Assembly: GCA_012728295.1 (NCBI GenBank)
Contig: JAAYFJ010000091.1
Span: 28,380-92,379 of the forward strand
From: Tissierellia bacterium
Lineage (GTDB): Bacteria > Bacillota > Clostridia > Tissierellales > Peptoniphilaceae
Length of the DNA: 64,000 bases
Reading direction: 5' to 3'
Shown: positions 36,289-46,041 of the stretch, piece after piece
Layout: each line of letters starts with the position of its first letter
Position numbering within the stretch: the first letter of the stretch is position 1
Notes under the pieces: generated by a model
Told to the model about the DNA's origin: nothing
What the model saw: the letters and a program-made list of their open reading frames with translations, nothing else
The model's database searches: none
Program-made: the position numbers and the translations under genes

Positions 36289-37608
36289 ATGAATAATATT
36301 GTCGTTTGTAAATTTGGGGGATCATCGCTATCGGATGCTGAGCAATTTAGAAAAGTAAAGGCGATAATAGATGGTAATGAAGAGAGAAAAATAGTAGTGC
36401 CTTCTGCACCTGGTAAAGGGAAAAAAGAAAAGCATAAAGTTACGGATTTATTATTGATGAGTCATCAACTGGGAATTCATAAATTAAACTTTGATGAAGT
36501 ATTTAATATAGTCAAAAAAAGGTTTATAAGTATAAAAGAAGGTTTAGGCCTAAATACAGATATTGAAACAGAACTAGATATTATTTATGAAAATATAAAA
36601 AAAGGTGCTGAGCAGGCATATTGTGCCAGCAGAGGCGAGTACTTAAATGGTTTGTTGCTTTCAGATTACTTGGGATATAGATTTGTAGACGCTACAGAAG
36701 TTATTTGTATCAATGAAGAAAAGCCAGATGTGGAAACAAGCTGCGAATGGATAAGAAGCAAAATAAGTGTAGAAGACAAAGTTGTAGTGCCTGGATATTA
36801 TGGAGTGAACAATGAAGGAAAGATAGCTACATTTTCCAGAGGGGGTTCCGATGTTACAGGAGCTATAATGGCGGCAGGAGTTGAAGCAAAATTATATGAA
36901 AATTGGACCGATGTATCAGGGTTTATGATCGCTGATCCCAAAGTTGTTTCAGAGCCAAAACCAATCAATTCTTTAAGCTATAAAGAGTTAAGAGAACTTT
37001 CTTATATGGGAGCACCTGTATTACATGAAGACGCAGTATTTCCTTTAAAAAGTTTAAGGATTCCGATTCAAATATTAAATACAAATTGCCCAGAAGATAG
37101 GGGCACTCTAATTATTTCTGATGACAGTTTCGAAACTGTGGGAAGAGTAATAACAGGCATAGCAGGTAAGAAAGACTTTACAGCAATATATGTGGAAAAA
37201 CTATTTTTAGCCGAAGAAGAGGGAATGTTTAGAAAGCTAGTTAGTATTTTTGAAACTAATAAAATAAAGATAGAACATATGGCTACAAGTATAGATACCA
37301 TTTCATTTGTAGTTCCCACGCAGCAAATCGAGGGTAAGGAGAAAAAAATTGCTGAGGAGATTTCCATCTATTGTGGAACTGATAATGTTGAGTTTTCTAA
37401 AGGTCTTGCCGTAATAGCTGTGGTTGGCAGAGGCATGGTAAATACAAAAGGAACCAGTGCAATAATATTTAAAGCGTTGGCTATGGCTGGAATAAATATT
37501 AGGATGATTAGCCAAGGTAGTAGCGAATTAAACATTGTAATAGGAGTTAAAAACGAAGATTTTGAAGGCGCAATTAAAGCAATATATAATCAGTCAAAGG
37601 AGATGTAA
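36289..37608 (+). CDS. lysC: Aspartate kinase
   Basis: First step of the aspartate family pathway: phosphorylates aspartate. 439 residues: VVCKFGGSSLSDAE (ATP/substrate loop) at the N-terminus, FSRGGSDVTGAI, and two ACT regulatory domains in the last about 150 residues. The ATG at 36289 follows GAGGTG; the frame is open further upstream into the T-box terminator but that part is leader RNA. The T-box and neighbours suggest a threonine-pathway isoform, though lysine also derives from it. Confidence 0.94.
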   Translation: MNNIVVCKFGGSSLSDAEQFRKVKAIIDGNEERKIVVPSAPGKGKKEKHKVTDLLLMSHQLGIHKLNFDEVFNIVKKRFISIKEGLGLNTDIETELDIIYENIKKGAEQAYCASRGEYLNGLLLSDYLGYRFVDATEVICINEEKPDVETSCEWIRSKISVEDKVVVPGYYGVNNEGKIATFSRGGSDVTGAIMAAGVEAKLYENWTDVSGFMIADPKVVSEPKPINSLSYKELRELSYMGAPVLHEDAVFPLKSLRIPIQILNTNCPEDRGTLIISDDSFETVGRVITGIAGKKDFTAIYVEKLFLAEEEGMFRKLVSIFETNKIKIEHMATSIDTISFVVPTQQIEGKEKKIAEEISIYCGTDNVEFSKGLAVIAVVGRGMVNTKGTSAIIFKALAMAGINIRMISQGSSELNIVIGVKNEDFEGAIKAIYNQSKEM

Positions 37609-37612
37609 AAAA

Positions 37613-38581
37613 ATGAAAAAAGTTATAGTTGTTGGTGCAACAGGATTAGTTGGAGAAACTATTAGAAATATATTGGAAGAGAGAGAGTTTCCAATTTCGG
37701 AAGTTAAGTTTTTAGCTTCATCAAGATCAGCAGGAAAAGAGATTTTATTTAATGGCAAGAGCCATGTAGTAAAGGCGTTATCCGGGGACGAATTTGATGG
37801 ATTCGACATAGCATTTTTTGCTGCCGGTTCTGATGTAAGTAAAGAATATGTGCCTATTGCAGCTGAGAAAGGTGTTAGAGTAGTAGATAATAGTAGCTAC
37901 TTTCGTATGGATGAGAATGTTCCTTTAGTAGTTCCTGAAGTAAACCCTGAAGCAATAAAAGAATCGGACTATATTATTGCAAACCCCAATTGCTCTACTA
38001 TCCAATGCATGGCACCATTATTTCAGATAAATAAGCATTATGGGATTAAAAGAGTTGTTTTTTCAACATATCAGTCTGTATCAGGATCAGGTGTGAAAGG
38101 CCTTAAAGACTTAGACGAAGGTATCCAGGAGTTTTATCCATTTCCAATAAAAGGAAATGTAATACCACATATAGACAGTTTCTTAGAAAACGGATATACA
38201 AAAGAAGAAATGAAAATGATAAATGAAACTAGAAAAATTTTAGGTATTGATGATTTAAAGGTTACAGCTACCACTGTAAGGGTGCCAGTTAGATTCGCTC
38301 ATAGCGTTTCCATTAACGTTGAAACCGAAAAGGATTTTTCAGTTGATGATGTGAAAGAACTAATGGATTGTAAGTTGGGAATGAAGCTAATGGATGATGT
38401 GTCCAATCTGGTATATCCACTACCTATTTTCGCTGAAGGAAAAGATGAAATATTAATTGGTAGAATTAGACGAGATGAAAGTCTAGAGCATGGTTTAAAC
38501 TTATGGTCTGTTGCTGATAATATTAGAAAAGGTGCGGCACTAAATGCAGTTCAGATAGGAGAATTACTACTAAGGAGTTGA
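37613..38581 (+). CDS. asd: Aspartate-semialdehyde dehydrogenase
   Basis: Reduces aspartyl phosphate to the semialdehyde with NADPH. 322 residues: VVGATGLVGETIR (nucleotide loop), the catalytic Cys127 in NPNCSTIQ, and TVRVPVRFAHS near the active-site His. The ATG at 37613 lies behind AAAGGAGATG, 5 bases after lysC. The stop overlaps the possible hom start. Confidence 0.95.
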   Translation: MKKVIVVGATGLVGETIRNILEEREFPISEVKFLASSRSAGKEILFNGKSHVVKALSGDEFDGFDIAFFAAGSDVSKEYVPIAAEKGVRVVDNSSYFRMDENVPLVVPEVNPEAIKESDYIIANPNCSTIQCMAPLFQINKHYGIKRVVFSTYQSVSGSGVKGLKDLDEGIQEFYPFPIKGNVIPHIDSFLENGYTKEEMKMINETRKILGIDDLKVTATTVRVPVRFAHSVSINVETEKDFSVDDVKELMDCKLGMKLMDDVSNLVYPLPIFAEGKDEILIGRIRRDESLEHGLNLWSVADNIRKGAALNAVQIGELLLRS

Positions 38582-39540
38582 TGGCATTGTTAAACATAGG
38601 CATTTTAGGATTTGGAACTGTTGGAAAAGCAACATTTGAAATATTGCAAGAAAGAATTGATGTGATAGAAGCTTCCGTGGGAGATGAAATCATAGTAAAA
38701 AAAATATTTGTACGCAATAAAAACAAACACAATTATGATAATATAGATGCGAATTTGTTTACTGATGTAATATCTGAAGTAGTTGAGGATGATTCTGTTG
38801 ACATTATTATTGAAGCTACTGGTGATGTAGGAGTTGTATATGAAGGTATTAAGGTTGCGATAGCTAATGGAAAACACATAATAACTGCTAATAAAGAAAT
38901 GGTGTCAAGGCATTTTGAGGAACTTAACCAACTGGCAAATAAGCATGATATTCAATTAAAATATGAAGCGGCAGTAGGTGGTGCAATTCCGATTCTCTGT
39001 CAAATACCTAAGATAAGAGAGCTAAACGAAATCGTAGAGATAAACGGTGTACTAAATGGAACTTGCAATTTTATACTAAGTGCTATGGAAAAAGGCATGG
39101 ATTATAATAAGGCTCTTTTAGATGCTCAACAAGCAGGATTTGCTGAAGCTGATCCTACAGCAGATGTTGAGGCATATGATACAGTAAGAAAACTACGTAT
39201 ATTAGCAACTTTAGCTTTTGGAGTTAAAGTCGCAGAAGATGAGATTACCAGAGAAGGAATTATCAATGTTAGTAAAAAAGAAATTGATACCAGCAAGAAA
39301 AATGGAATGAGAATAAAGCTAGTAGCTCATGCAAAAAAAACAAAAGATGGTATCGAAGCATTTGTTAAGCCTACCGAAGTTGAGATAAATTCTGTTTTAG
39401 GTGGCCTTGAAGACGGGGAAAATGCAGTTTCAGTTGTTTGTGATAATGCTGGAGAGCTGGTATTTAAAGGAAAAGGAGCGGGTGGAAGACCTACGGCATT
39501 TTCTATTCTAAGCGATTTTCTTGCCATTGCGTGTAAGTAA
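38581..39540 (+). CDS. hom: Homoserine dehydrogenase, short form without ACT domain
   Basis: Reduces aspartate semialdehyde to homoserine. About 319 residues: GILGFGTVGKAT (NAD(P) loop), VNGTCNFI-like LNGTCNFILSAM, and DPTADVEAYD-T-V-RKL with the catalytic acidic and Lys residues; the usual Gly after DVE is Ala. Most Firmicute enzymes are about 400-430 residues with a C-terminal ACT domain for threonine feedback; it is absent here. The start is ATG at 38581; AAGGAG is very close, and the TTG at 38587 has better spacing. Confidence 0.93.
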   Translation: MALLNIGILGFGTVGKATFEILQERIDVIEASVGDEIIVKKIFVRNKNKHNYDNIDANLFTDVISEVVEDDSVDIIIEATGDVGVVYEGIKVAIANGKHIITANKEMVSRHFEELNQLANKHDIQLKYEAAVGGAIPILCQIPKIRELNEIVEINGVLNGTCNFILSAMEKGMDYNKALLDAQQAGFAEADPTADVEAYDTVRKLRILATLAFGVKVAEDEITREGIINVSKKEIDTSKKNGMRIKLVAHAKKTKDGIEAFVKPTEVEINSVLGGLEDGENAVSVVCDNAGELVFKGKGAGGRPTAFSILSDFLAIACK

Positions 39541-39566
39541 CTGTTTGATGAAAAAAGAGGAATAAT

Positions 39567-41006
39567 ATGAATTTTGTATCTACTAGAGGCGGCAAAGAAG
39601 CAGTAAAAGGCACTGTTGCCGTAATAAAAGGGTTGGCTGATAATGGGGGATTATATACCCCCGCATCCTTGCCTAAAATAGATTTAAAAAAAATGTTAAA
39701 GATGAGCTATATGGATATATGCGCTGAAATTCTATGCATATTTTTTCCAGAATTATCCAACGATGCGATAATACATATAGTAAATGGATATAATCGGAAA
39801 TTTGAAGGGGAAATAGTGAGCATTGCAACATATGGTAGTAGATCATTTTTAGAGCTATACCATGGTCCAACTGCATCGTTTAAGGATATGGCATTGACAC
39901 TATTACCAGAGATATTAAAAGAATCTTATAAGATAGAAGATAAAAATGAGCGGATTTTAGTACTAACTGCAACTTCTGGAGATACTGGCAGCGCAGCCAT
40001 GGAAGGGTTTTCGGGAGTTGATAATACTGATATCGTAGTATTCTATCCTAATGATGGAATTAGCATTGTTCAGATGGCTCAAATGGAATCTGCAAACAAG
40101 GGAAATGCCCATGTATTTGCAGTTAGAGGAAACTTTGATGATGCTCAAAGGGCAGTAAAGATGGCGTTTTCTGATGTAGAATTAAATGAGATAAGTAGAA
40201 AAAATAGCATTAACATTACTTCTGCCAATTCAATAAATGTTGGCAGGCTAATATCTCAGATTGGATACTATTTTTACTCGTATTATTCTCTTTTGAGAAG
40301 TGGAGTAATAAAGTACGAAGATAAAATAGATGTTAGTGTGCCAACTGGAAACTTTGGAAATATACTAGCAGGAATTTTTGCAAAACAAATGGGGCTTCCA
40401 ATTGATAATTTTATTTGCGCGTCTAATGCCAACGATGTTTTGACGCAATTTATAAAAACGAGAAGATACGTTTCCGATAAGACTTTTCATAAAACCCTAT
40501 CTCCCTCGATGGATATTTTAGTATCTAGTAACTTAGAAAGGTTTTTGTTCTTAACCTCAAGGGGTAATGGAGAAATGGTAAGGGCTGCCTACGATAATCT
40601 GCAGTCCTGTGGTGAATTTGAATGGGGTGAAGAATTACCAGAATATATCCATGGAGTTAGCGTTAATGATGAGGAGACGTTGGCAACGATTTTGGAAGTA
40701 TATAATGAAAAGAAATACTTAATTGATCCACATACAGCTGTAGCGTATAAAGCATCTAATATTTCAGATAAGCATTGCTTGATAATATCTACTGCTAGCC
40801 CTTATAAGTTTCCAAAGGCTGTTTTATCAGCCATAGGAGGTGGGCGTAAGTATGAAAGTGAAATTGAAGAACTTCAAGCAATAGAGGAATTAAGCAAAAC
40901 TAAGATTCCAAATTGTATATTTTCTAAGTTAGATTATACTTCTCCTAAGGAAATAATAGACAAGGATAAAATAATAAATAAAATAAAAGAAATTATGGAG
41001 AAATAA
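39567..41006 (+). CDS. thrC: Threonine synthase
   Basis: A PLP enzyme converting phosphohomoserine to threonine. 479 residues: an N-terminal STRGGKEAV domain typical of the long (yeast/E. coli-like) class, LYHGPTASFKDMAL with PLP Lys106, and ATSGDTGSAAMEGF for phosphate binding. It lies 26 bases after hom with a GAGGAAT site. Next to thrB. Confidence 0.95.
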   Translation: MNFVSTRGGKEAVKGTVAVIKGLADNGGLYTPASLPKIDLKKMLKMSYMDICAEILCIFFPELSNDAIIHIVNGYNRKFEGEIVSIATYGSRSFLELYHGPTASFKDMALTLLPEILKESYKIEDKNERILVLTATSGDTGSAAMEGFSGVDNTDIVVFYPNDGISIVQMAQMESANKGNAHVFAVRGNFDDAQRAVKMAFSDVELNEISRKNSINITSANSINVGRLISQIGYYFYSYYSLLRSGVIKYEDKIDVSVPTGNFGNILAGIFAKQMGLPIDNFICASNANDVLTQFIKTRRYVSDKTFHKTLSPSMDILVSSNLERFLFLTSRGNGEMVRAAYDNLQSCGEFEWGEELPEYIHGVSVNDEETLATILEVYNEKKYLIDPHTAVAYKASNISDKHCLIISTASPYKFPKAVLSAIGGGRKYESEIEELQAIEELSKTKIPNCIFSKLDYTSPKEIIDKDKIINKIKEIMEK

Positions 41007-41007
41007 T

Positions 41008-41847
41008 ATGAAAATTAGAGTTCCAGCTAGTACTGCAAATTTAGGACCAGGATTTGATACTTTGGGAATAGCCTTGAATTTATATAACTATTTTGAATTG
41101 ACAGATGATATTGGCAAAGAATCTGCATTGGCAGATATATCTTTTCAAAAGTATTATGAATTTATAGGTATGCAGGCACCAGCTAAAAAAGTGAGTATTA
41201 TTAATGCTGATATACCAATATGTAGAGGCCTAGGCTCTTCTTCTAGTGTAATTGTAGGTGGAATAGTTTGCGCTAACGAGCTAGAGAACAAGCGGTTATC
41301 TGACAAAGAGTTATTAGACTTGGCAACACTGATAGAGGGGCACCCAGACAATGTTTCTGCTGCTATTTTTGGCGGTCTAATAATTTCTGGAATAAATGAT
41401 AGTGGAGTTTACTATAATAAAGTGGAGGTGTCTAATGAGGCTAAGTTCTTAGCTTTAATTCCTGACTATCAGCTTCCAACTGTAGAGACTAGAAAAGTAT
41501 TGCCTGAGCATATTCCTATGAAAGATTGTATTGAAAACATGGGAAATGTGGCAATGATAATCTCCTTAATATATCAAGGACAATATGATAGAATAGGGGA
41601 GTTTTTAAAAGACAATATTCATGAGCCATTTAGAAAAAAACTAATAAAGAATTATGATCTAATAAAAACCGTATGTAAAGAAGAGGGAACTGATGGGATA
41701 TTTTTAAGTGGTGCTGGCCCTACAATGATGGCTCTATCCAGTAAAGACAAGTTAAATGTATCTAGGCTTAAGGAGAGATTAAGTCCTATGAGCATAGAAG
41801 TTAAGGAGCTTGAAGTAGATAATACGGGATACAGTGTATTACAATAA
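41008..41847 (+). CDS. thrB: Homoserine kinase
   Basis: A GHMP-family kinase that phosphorylates homoserine. 279 residues: RVPASTANLGPGFDTLG at the N-terminus, PICRGLGSSSSVIVGG (the ATP loop), and the late FLSGAGPTMMAL motif. It follows thrC by one base and is the last gene of the T-box-controlled operon. No strong terminator follows; a 5-bp hairpin near 41849-41864 is too weak to call. Confidence 0.95.
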   Translation: MKIRVPASTANLGPGFDTLGIALNLYNYFELTDDIGKESALADISFQKYYEFIGMQAPAKKVSIINADIPICRGLGSSSSVIVGGIVCANELENKRLSDKELLDLATLIEGHPDNVSAAIFGGLIISGINDSGVYYNKVEVSNEAKFLALIPDYQLPTVETRKVLPEHIPMKDCIENMGNVAMIISLIYQGQYDRIGEFLKDNIHEPFRKKLIKNYDLIKTVCKEEGTDGIFLSGAGPTMMALSSKDKLNVSRLKERLSPMSIEVKELEVDNTGYSVLQ

Positions 41848-42008
41848 TCAATGCTCTATCATTGCAATTTTTAGATATAACACCAATATTTATACTAAAT
41901 AACAAGCTTTTAATAAGATTTGCCAATCAAAATAATATATTTTATTATTTCTATTGACATTACAGCATTCTCCTTATAAACTTATTATGTTAAAGTAGAG
42001 TTTTTATA

Positions 42009-42037
42009 TTTTAAATGTGCAAAGTTTATGATATAAT
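42009..42037 (+). promoter_or_regulatory. Promoter of rpmE
   Basis: TTTTAA, 17 bases, TATAAT with an upstream TG (extended -10), 35 bases before the rpmE start. The 160 bases before it are AT-rich and hold nothing I can name. Confidence 0.7.
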
Positions 42038-42072
42038 GAGAAATCGAGATAGGAATGGAAGAGGTGAAAGAA

Positions 42073-42273
42073 ATGAAGAAGGATATACATCCGGAGTACA
42101 AAGAAGCAACTGTTACATGCGCTTGTGGCAATGTTTTCAAAGCCGGCTCCGTTAAAGATGAACTGAAAGTTGAAGTTTGCTCAGAGTGTCATCCATTCTT
42201 TACAGGACGTCAGAAATTTGCAGAACGTGGCGGTCGTGTAGAGAAGTTTAAACAGAAATACAACAGAGATTAA
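42073..42273 (+). CDS. rpmE: 50S ribosomal protein L31, zinc form
   Basis: 66 residues beginning MKKDIHPEY. The zinc ligands are CACGN and CSECHPF, the zinc-containing type A form. The ATG at 42073 follows GAGGTGA; an in-frame ATG 18 bases upstream is less likely. Own promoter and terminator. The neighbouring prmC-prfA cluster is often found near rpmE in Clostridia. Confidence 0.96.
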   Translation: MKKDIHPEYKEATVTCACGNVFKAGSVKDELKVEVCSECHPFFTGRQKFAERGGRVEKFKQKYNRD

Positions 42274-42288
42274 TGACCTCAGAGACAT

Positions 42289-42323
42289 GGTTAGTGGCTT
42301 CCAGCGACTAACCTTTATTTTTT
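42289..42323 (+). terminator. Terminator after rpmE
   Basis: A hairpin GGTTAGTGGC with GCGACTAACC (one mismatch), short loop, followed by a T-rich run. Confidence 0.88.
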
Positions 42324-42336
42324 GAAAGGATCTTTT

Positions 42337-43248
42337 ATGGCAAAAAAAACGACAATTGGAGGGCAGGCGTTAATTGAGGGCATTATGATGAAAGGGCCTT
42401 CCAAATTAGCTATGGCAGTCCGTAAGCAAGATGGTGAAATAGCTATAAAAGTAGTAAATATAGAAGACAAGTTCAAGAGACAAAACTGGATGAATCTGCC
42501 AATAATAAGAGGTTCCACGGCTTTGGTGGAATCTATGAAAATTGGAATGGAAGCTATTTTGTATTCTGCCAGTTTTTTTGAAGAAGAGTCCGAACCCAGT
42601 TGGTTGAGCAAAAAATTTGGGGAAAAAGGAGAAAAGTTTGGAGAAATATTAATGGTGTTGTTTTCAACAGCTTTGGCAGTTGGTCTTTTTATGATTCTGC
42701 CAACATTAATAGTTTCTTGGCTGGCTCCATTGGGAACCACATCATTTGCAAAAAATTTAATTGAGGGTTTGATTAGGCTCATCATATTCTTTATGTATGT
42801 GGGCGGAATTTCAATGTTAAATGATATGAAACGATTATTTTCCTATCATGGTGCAGAGCATAAAACCATCAGCTGTTATGAAAACGGCTGCGATTTAACA
42901 GTTGAGGAAGTTAGGAAATATTCAGCCTTACACCCTAGATGTGGGACTAGTTTTCTGTTTATGGTTATGTTGGTTAGTATTGTTGTGCTCTCTTTCTTTG
43001 GATGGCCCCATCCATTGCTACGATTTATTATTAGGATTGCAATGCTTCCAGTAATTGCAGGAATTACCTATGAAATAAACCGATGGATTGGGAGAAGTGA
43101 TAATCCTATTATTTGTAAACTAGCTTATCCTGGTATGATGGTACAAAGATTTGCAACTGTTAGAGAACCTGATGACAGCATGATAGAAGTTGCGATTGCT
43201 TCATTAAAAGCTGTCCTACCAGAAGAAGGGGAAAGTGATGAATGGTAG
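42337..43248 (+). CDS. yqhQ: DUF1385 (YqhQ-like) membrane protein
   Basis: About 303 residues. The N-terminal IGGQALIEGIMMKGP motif and YHGAEHKTISCYENG...LHPRCGTSF motif define DUF1385. Hydrophobic segments lie near residues 100-135, 150-170 and 205-260. The conserved His, Cys and Glu residues hint at an enzyme or metal site, but no activity is known. The ATG at 42337 is behind GAAAGGA. Its 3' end overlaps prmC by 7 bases, a common pairing in Firmicutes. Confidence 0.88.
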   Translation: MAKKTTIGGQALIEGIMMKGPSKLAMAVRKQDGEIAIKVVNIEDKFKRQNWMNLPIIRGSTALVESMKIGMEAILYSASFFEEESEPSWLSKKFGEKGEKFGEILMVLFSTALAVGLFMILPTLIVSWLAPLGTTSFAKNLIEGLIRLIIFFMYVGGISMLNDMKRLFSYHGAEHKTISCYENGCDLTVEEVRKYSALHPRCGTSFLFMVMLVSIVVLSFFGWPHPLLRFIIRIAMLPVIAGITYEINRWIGRSDNPIICKLAYPGMMVQRFATVREPDDSMIEVAIASLKAVLPEEGESDEW

Positions 43249-44063
43249 TTAAAGAAGCTTACACAGAGATAATTCACGCACTGGAAAAAATAGTCCCTGA
43301 TCCCCACGGGGAAGCGGCGATAATTATGAGCTCTCTATATGGTTTAACTAGGCTTGATTTGGTATTAAAAGCTGATGAGATATTACCTGATACGCAGAGG
43401 TGGGAGCCCATTGTGGCTAGAAGGTTAAACAATGAACCATTGGCATATATTCTAGGTGAAACATATTTTTTTGGAAGATTGTTTTATTCTAGAGCTCCCG
43501 TATTAATTCCACGACAAGATTCAGAGTTTTTATTGGACATGATCTTACAGGCTTCAACAGACAAACTACGTGTGTTAGAATTGGGAGTAGGCAGTGGAGC
43601 ACTGTGCGTAACACTCGCTTTAGAAAGGCCGAGTTGGAGCATTTCAGGAGTAGATATTAATCCTGATGCCATAGCCCTTTCGAAAGAAAATGCAGATAGA
43701 CATGGGGTACAAATATCACTTTTTGAGGGCGATGGATTTACAAAAATAGAAGGCACTTATGATATTATCTATTCAAATCCGCCATATATTCCTTCAGAAG
43801 AAGTTAATAAATTGGATCACTCAGTGTCAAATTATGAATCACATACTGCTTTAGATGGTGGAGAAGACGGGTATTATTTCTATCGCCAATGGATTCCTGA
43901 AGCTAGGAAGCATTTATTTGATGGAGGAATTCTAGCTTTTGAAACAGGATATAATCAAGGTGATTATATTCTTGAGATAATGAAACAAAATGATTTTAGA
44001 GATTTGCACTTGATACATGATTTAGCTGGTTGGGATAGAGTGGTAATAGGTAGAAAGAGGTAG
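43242..44063 (+). CDS. prmC: Release-factor glutamine methyltransferase PrmC
   Basis: Methylates the Gln of the GGQ motif of release factors. 273 residues: an N-terminal helical domain that binds the release factor, PLAYILGETYFFGR, VLELGVGSGAL (SAM loop) and NPPYIP (active-site NPPY). The substrate gene prfA follows 3 bases later, consistent with function. Confidence 0.95.
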   Translation: MVVKEAYTEIIHALEKIVPDPHGEAAIIMSSLYGLTRLDLVLKADEILPDTQRWEPIVARRLNNEPLAYILGETYFFGRLFYSRAPVLIPRQDSEFLLDMILQASTDKLRVLELGVGSGALCVTLALERPSWSISGVDINPDAIALSKENADRHGVQISLFEGDGFTKIEGTYDIIYSNPPYIPSEEVNKLDHSVSNYESHTALDGGEDGYYFYRQWIPEARKHLFDGGILAFETGYNQGDYILEIMKQNDFRDLHLIHDLAGWDRVVIGRKR

Positions 44064-44066
44064 AGA

Positions 44067-45128
44067 ATGTACGATAAACTAGCAGGGTTAGATGAAAGAT
44101 ATCGAGAGCTTGAAGCCATGATGGCTGATGTAGAAGTGGTTAATGATTATGAGAGATATCAAAAGATTGCCATGGAGCATAGCGATTTAGAAGAGACAGC
44201 TCTTGCATATAGGGCATATGTAAATATTAAATCTGCGCTGGAAGATGCTAAAGAGATGCTTTTCGATAAGCTAGATGATGATATGCGCGACTTGGTAAAG
44301 GAAGAAGTTAAAGATAAAGAAGAAGAATTAGCAGAGATTGAAGAAACTCTTCGAGTTTTACTAATTCCTAAAGACCCTAATGATGATAAGAACGTAATAA
44401 TAGAAATACGCGGTGGAGCAGGGGGAGATGAAGCAGCTCTTTTTGCTGGTGTACTATATAGACAGTATTTAAGATATGCTGAACGCAGGGGCTGGAAAAC
44501 TGAAGTCTTGAATACAAATGAAATTGGAATAGGTGGTTATAAAGAAGTTATCTTTATGATTAAAGGGAAAGGCGCATATTCCAGATTAAAATATGAATCA
44601 GGAGTGCATCGAGTTCAGAGAATTCCAGAGACAGAAAGTTCAGGTAGAATTCACACATCTACAGCTACAGTAGCAGTATTGCCGGAAGTAGATGACGTAG
44701 AGGTGGAGATTAACCCTCAAGATGTACGAACTGATGTATTCAGATCATCAGGTCATGGTGGCCAGAGTGTAAACACTACGGACTCAGCTGTAAGACTAAC
44801 ACATATTCCTACGGGAATTGTAGTATCATGTCAGGACGAAAAAAGCCAATTAAAAAACAAAGACAAGGCTATGAAGATTCTTAAATCGAGATTATATGAT
44901 TTAATGAGAGCAGAACAGGATAAAGAGTTAGCTGATGAGAAAAGTGCTCAAGTAGGAACGGGAGATAGATCGGAGAGGATTAGAACATATAATTATCCTC
45001 AGGGAAGAATTAGCGATCACCGAATTAATTTAACGTTATATAAATTAAGTCAATTTGTTGATGGAGATTTAGATGAGATGATAGATGCCTTGATAACTGA
45101 AGATCAGGCTAAAAAAATGGCACAGTAA
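44067..45128 (+). CDS. prfA: Peptide chain release factor 1
   Basis: Ends translation at UAA and UAG. 353 residues: a coiled N-terminal domain, the codon-recognition PET motif in [14 protein letters not shown], and the catalytic GGQ in SGHGGQSVN. It is the target of the neighbouring PrmC. No terminator is evident before the following promoter. Confidence 0.97.
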   Translation: MYDKLAGLDERYRELEAMMADVEVVNDYERYQKIAMEHSDLEETALAYRAYVNIKSALEDAKEMLFDKLDDDMRDLVKEEVKDKEEELAEIEETLRVLLIPKDPNDDKNVIIEIRGGAGGDEAALFAGVLYRQYLRYAERRGWKTEVLNTNEIGIGGYKEVIFMIKGKGAYSRLKYESGVHRVQRIPETESSGRIHTSTATVAVLPEVDDVEVEINPQDVRTDVFRSSGHGGQSVNTTDSAVRLTHIPTGIVVSCQDEKSQLKNKDKAMKILKSRLYDLMRAEQDKELADEKSAQVGTGDRSERIRTYNYPQGRISDHRINLTLYKLSQFVDGDLDEMIDALITEDQAKKMAQ

Positions 45129-45136
45129 ACAAATGA

Positions 45137-45165
45137 TTGAAAGATTAACCTTAGTAGATTATAAT
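45137..45165 (+). promoter_or_regulatory. Promoter of the FMN-binding lipoprotein gene
   Basis: TTGAAA, 17 bases, TATAAT, 30 bases before the start. Confidence 0.82.
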
Positions 45166-45194
45166 ATATATAATTAAATTTGTAGGAGGCAGAT

Positions 45195-45560
45195 ATGAAA
45201 AAGACAATTATTGTATTAGTTGTTGCTGTAATGATGATGGTAATGCTAGTTGGATGTGGTGGCGGAGATTCTGGTAAAGCTGCGATTTATACTGCTGGAA
45301 CCATTGAAAAAACTGTACCAGGCTATGGTGGAGACATGGTTTTAAAAGTAACATTTACTGATAGTGCAATCAAAGAAATACTAGTAACATCCCATGAAGA
45401 GACGGAAAACGTAGGTTCTGTAGCAGTAGAAGAGCTTCCATTTAAAATCGTTGAGAAGCAATCTACTGAAGTGGAAACCATTACAGGCGCTACTATTAGC
45501 TCCAATGCCATTATCGATGGCGTAAATGCAGCAATTGAAGAAGCAAAACTTGCAGAATAA
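45195..45560 (+). CDS. FMN-binding domain lipoprotein
   Basis: 121 residues: a lipoprotein signal peptide with lipobox LVGC (Cys21 lipidated), then an FMN-binding domain with the flavin attachment motif TGATISS, the Thr near residue 100 being the likely site of ApbE-catalysed FMN linkage. Such domains carry electrons outside the membrane. The gene stands alone with its own promoter and terminator; a similar domain opens the reductase at 49392. The partner and electron source are unknown. Confidence 0.9.
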   Translation: MKKTIIVLVVAVMMMVMLVGCGGGDSGKAAIYTAGTIEKTVPGYGGDMVLKVTFTDSAIKEILVTSHEETENVGSVAVEELPFKIVEKQSTEVETITGATISSNAIIDGVNAAIEEAKLAE

Positions 45561-45575
45561 TATTGTAACGACTGA

Positions 45576-45605
45576 GGACACTGATTTAATCAGTGTCCTT
45601 TTTTA
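45576..45605 (+). terminator. Intrinsic terminator after the FMN-binding lipoprotein
   Basis: A perfect 10-bp stem (45576-45585 with 45589-45598), 3-base loop and T-run. Confidence 0.92.
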
Positions 45606-45722
45606 TGAAAAAAATTATATATATAAAAATTATTAAAATATTATTACTGTATAAAAAACAGCAATTAACAACATCTTGGCAGCAATACATTAGCACAACG
45701 CAGAGCTATTATAAAAAAGTAG

Positions 45723-45750
45723 TTGACTTTTTTAGTACAATTGATATAAT
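45723..45750 (+). promoter_or_regulatory. Promoter of the serine operon
   Basis: TTGACT, a 16-base spacer and TATAAT with upstream TG. The leader RNA then starts near 45757. Confidence 0.75.
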
Positions 45751-45756
45751 AACATT

Positions 45757-46008
45757 TATATATAAGCGAGGAAGAAAAATAGTAGGAGACTATGTAATTT
45801 ATAGAGAGCAAGTGGCTGGTGAAAATTTGCATGCGATGTCTTTGAATCCGTTTCTGAGCTTTATCGAGGAAGTAAAGTATTCGATAACGTATGACCACGT
45901 TATAGGTCGTCAAGAGAGTTGCAGTTCAAAGCGACTAATTTGGGTGGCACCACGGAGCATATGGTCTTCGTCCCTTTATGTATCGTTCATAAGGGGACGA
46001 AGATTTTT
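45757..46008 (+). promoter_or_regulatory. T-box riboswitch, serine specifier (TCC)
   Basis: Leader with AGTA-type and AGAGAG motifs, then TCC at 45847-45849 three bases before TCTGAG, giving a serine specifier. The antiterminator motif is GGGTGGCACCACGG (45942-45955); the base after TGG is C, which would pair with the G73 discriminator of tRNA-Ser. The terminator stem 45965-45980 with 45988-46003, followed by T5, lies 34 bases before the aminotransferase. A long open frame across this region is chance; the conserved RNA elements explain the sequence. Confidence 0.88.
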
Positions 46009-46041
46009 ATTATTATTTTTTATATTAAGGGGAGATATGCT

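Noticed and set aside
41848..41870. Terminator after thrB
   Set aside because: Only a 5-bp stem can form and the T-run is offset, so I do not call it.
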